A stretch of DNA of 41,987 bases from Rickettsiales bacterium. GTDB lineage: Bacteria; Pseudomonadota; Alphaproteobacteria; Rickettsiales; Rickettsiaceae. Below, piece by piece: positions 41,902 through 41,987 of this stretch (position 1 is its first letter; each line of letters starts with the position of its first letter). Both the position numbers and the translations under genes were made by a program. Under the pieces are notes generated by a model. That model was not told the origin of the DNA. It was given only the letters and a program-made list of their open reading frames with translations, and did not search any database. The stretch covers positions 1 through 41,987 of the forward strand of contig NVVL01000047.1 in the NCBI GenBank assembly GCA_002402195.1, in the 5' to 3' direction.

Positions 41902-41987
41902 ATGTTTGAAAAGCCGCTGATTAGCTTTGACTACGCCATTAAATTCCTCCTCAAAAACAAAGAGGGTTATGAGATCAAAGAGGGTTA
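41902..41987 (+). CDS. Rpn/PD-(D/E)XK nuclease-like protein, 5' fragment cut by the window edge
   Basis: The first 28 codons read MFEKPLISFDYAIKFLLKNK and then EGYEIKEG. This is the N-terminal pattern FDYAIKxLLxxKxxYxIxEGF of the Rpn family of recombination-promoting nucleases/putative transposases, abundant in Rickettsiales. The catalytic PD-(D/E)XK residues would lie further downstream, outside the window. The last 30 bases contain AAAGAGGGTTA twice. Confidence 0.7.
   Translation, partial: MFEKPLISFDYAIKFLLKNKEGYEIKEG

Overview
The window reads as chromosomal DNA of an obligate intracellular alphaproteobacterium of the order Rickettsiales. The strongest pointers are an ATP/ADP translocase (4859-6448, minus) that looks like Rickettsia Tlc along its whole length, two adjacent giant VirB6-like type IV secretion proteins (30494-37406), a GatCAB amidotransferase operon, a haem end-pathway cluster (hemE-hemH-hemJ), and low-GC spacers around otherwise ordinary housekeeping genes. 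A FliX-like flagellar assembly regulator (37637-38098), a tandem AraC pair, a symporter/histidine-kinase fusion and a phosphoglucose isomerase are not typical of Rickettsia itself. They fit a less reduced lineage, such as a Midichloriaceae-like or flagellated rickettsial protist symbiont. The family-level placement is inference.

Layout. 92-3043: hemE-hemH-hemJ plus a small membrane protein. 3079-4023: RluA-type pseudouridine synthase, meeting an unknown minus-strand gene with no base between the stops. 4800-7444: terminator, tlc with a clear promoter, prmA. 7519-8844: small secreted protein, tRNA-Ala(GGC), outer-membrane barrel protein. 9037-10901 (minus): rpmF-fabH-ihfA-merR without the plsX gene usually found between rpmF and fabH. 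11020-17049: bamE, gatC-gatA-gatB, map-radC-dciA-like, cyaY. 17055-20797: MsbA-like ABC exporter, periplasmic copper chaperone, a double FKBP-fold protein. 20872-23868: sdhA, secreted intradiol-dioxygenase-like protein, XRE regulator. 24156-30457 is an accessory-looking block: two overlapping AraC regulators, a broken symporter remnant, a Phd/RelE toxin-antitoxin pair with a palindromic operator, a 0.7 kb gap holding two strongly foldable elements, and a sodium:solute symporter fused to a histidine kinase. A 28-bp direct repeat lies just outside each end of the remnant-to-kinase part. 30494-38098 (minus): fliX-like gene and two virB6-like genes. 38226-41475: ffh, a small conserved-looking protein, pgi. 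41655-41806: a possible small RNA. At 41902 the start of an Rpn/PD-(D/E)XK-type nuclease runs off the edge.

How the genes fit together. Tlc imports host ATP. The haem and lipid genes, BamE, the outer-membrane barrel and MsbA serve the envelope and respiration. VirB6-like proteins belong to the inner-membrane channel of the T4SS. The XRE and AraC regulators and the symporter-kinase would sense or answer the host environment.

Two themes stand out. First, in-frame 15-bp tandem repeats have expanded inside several unrelated genes (sdhA, fabH, msbA-like, virB6-like, an unknown gene), always at places that look like surface loops, linkers or tails. Second, the gap at 26842-27515 carries a consensus-like sigma-70 promoter followed by a GC-rich, strongly paired region that looks like an unassigned structured RNA upstream of the symporter-kinase gene. 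No phage structural genes, CRISPR arrays, rRNA genes or intact IS elements were seen.
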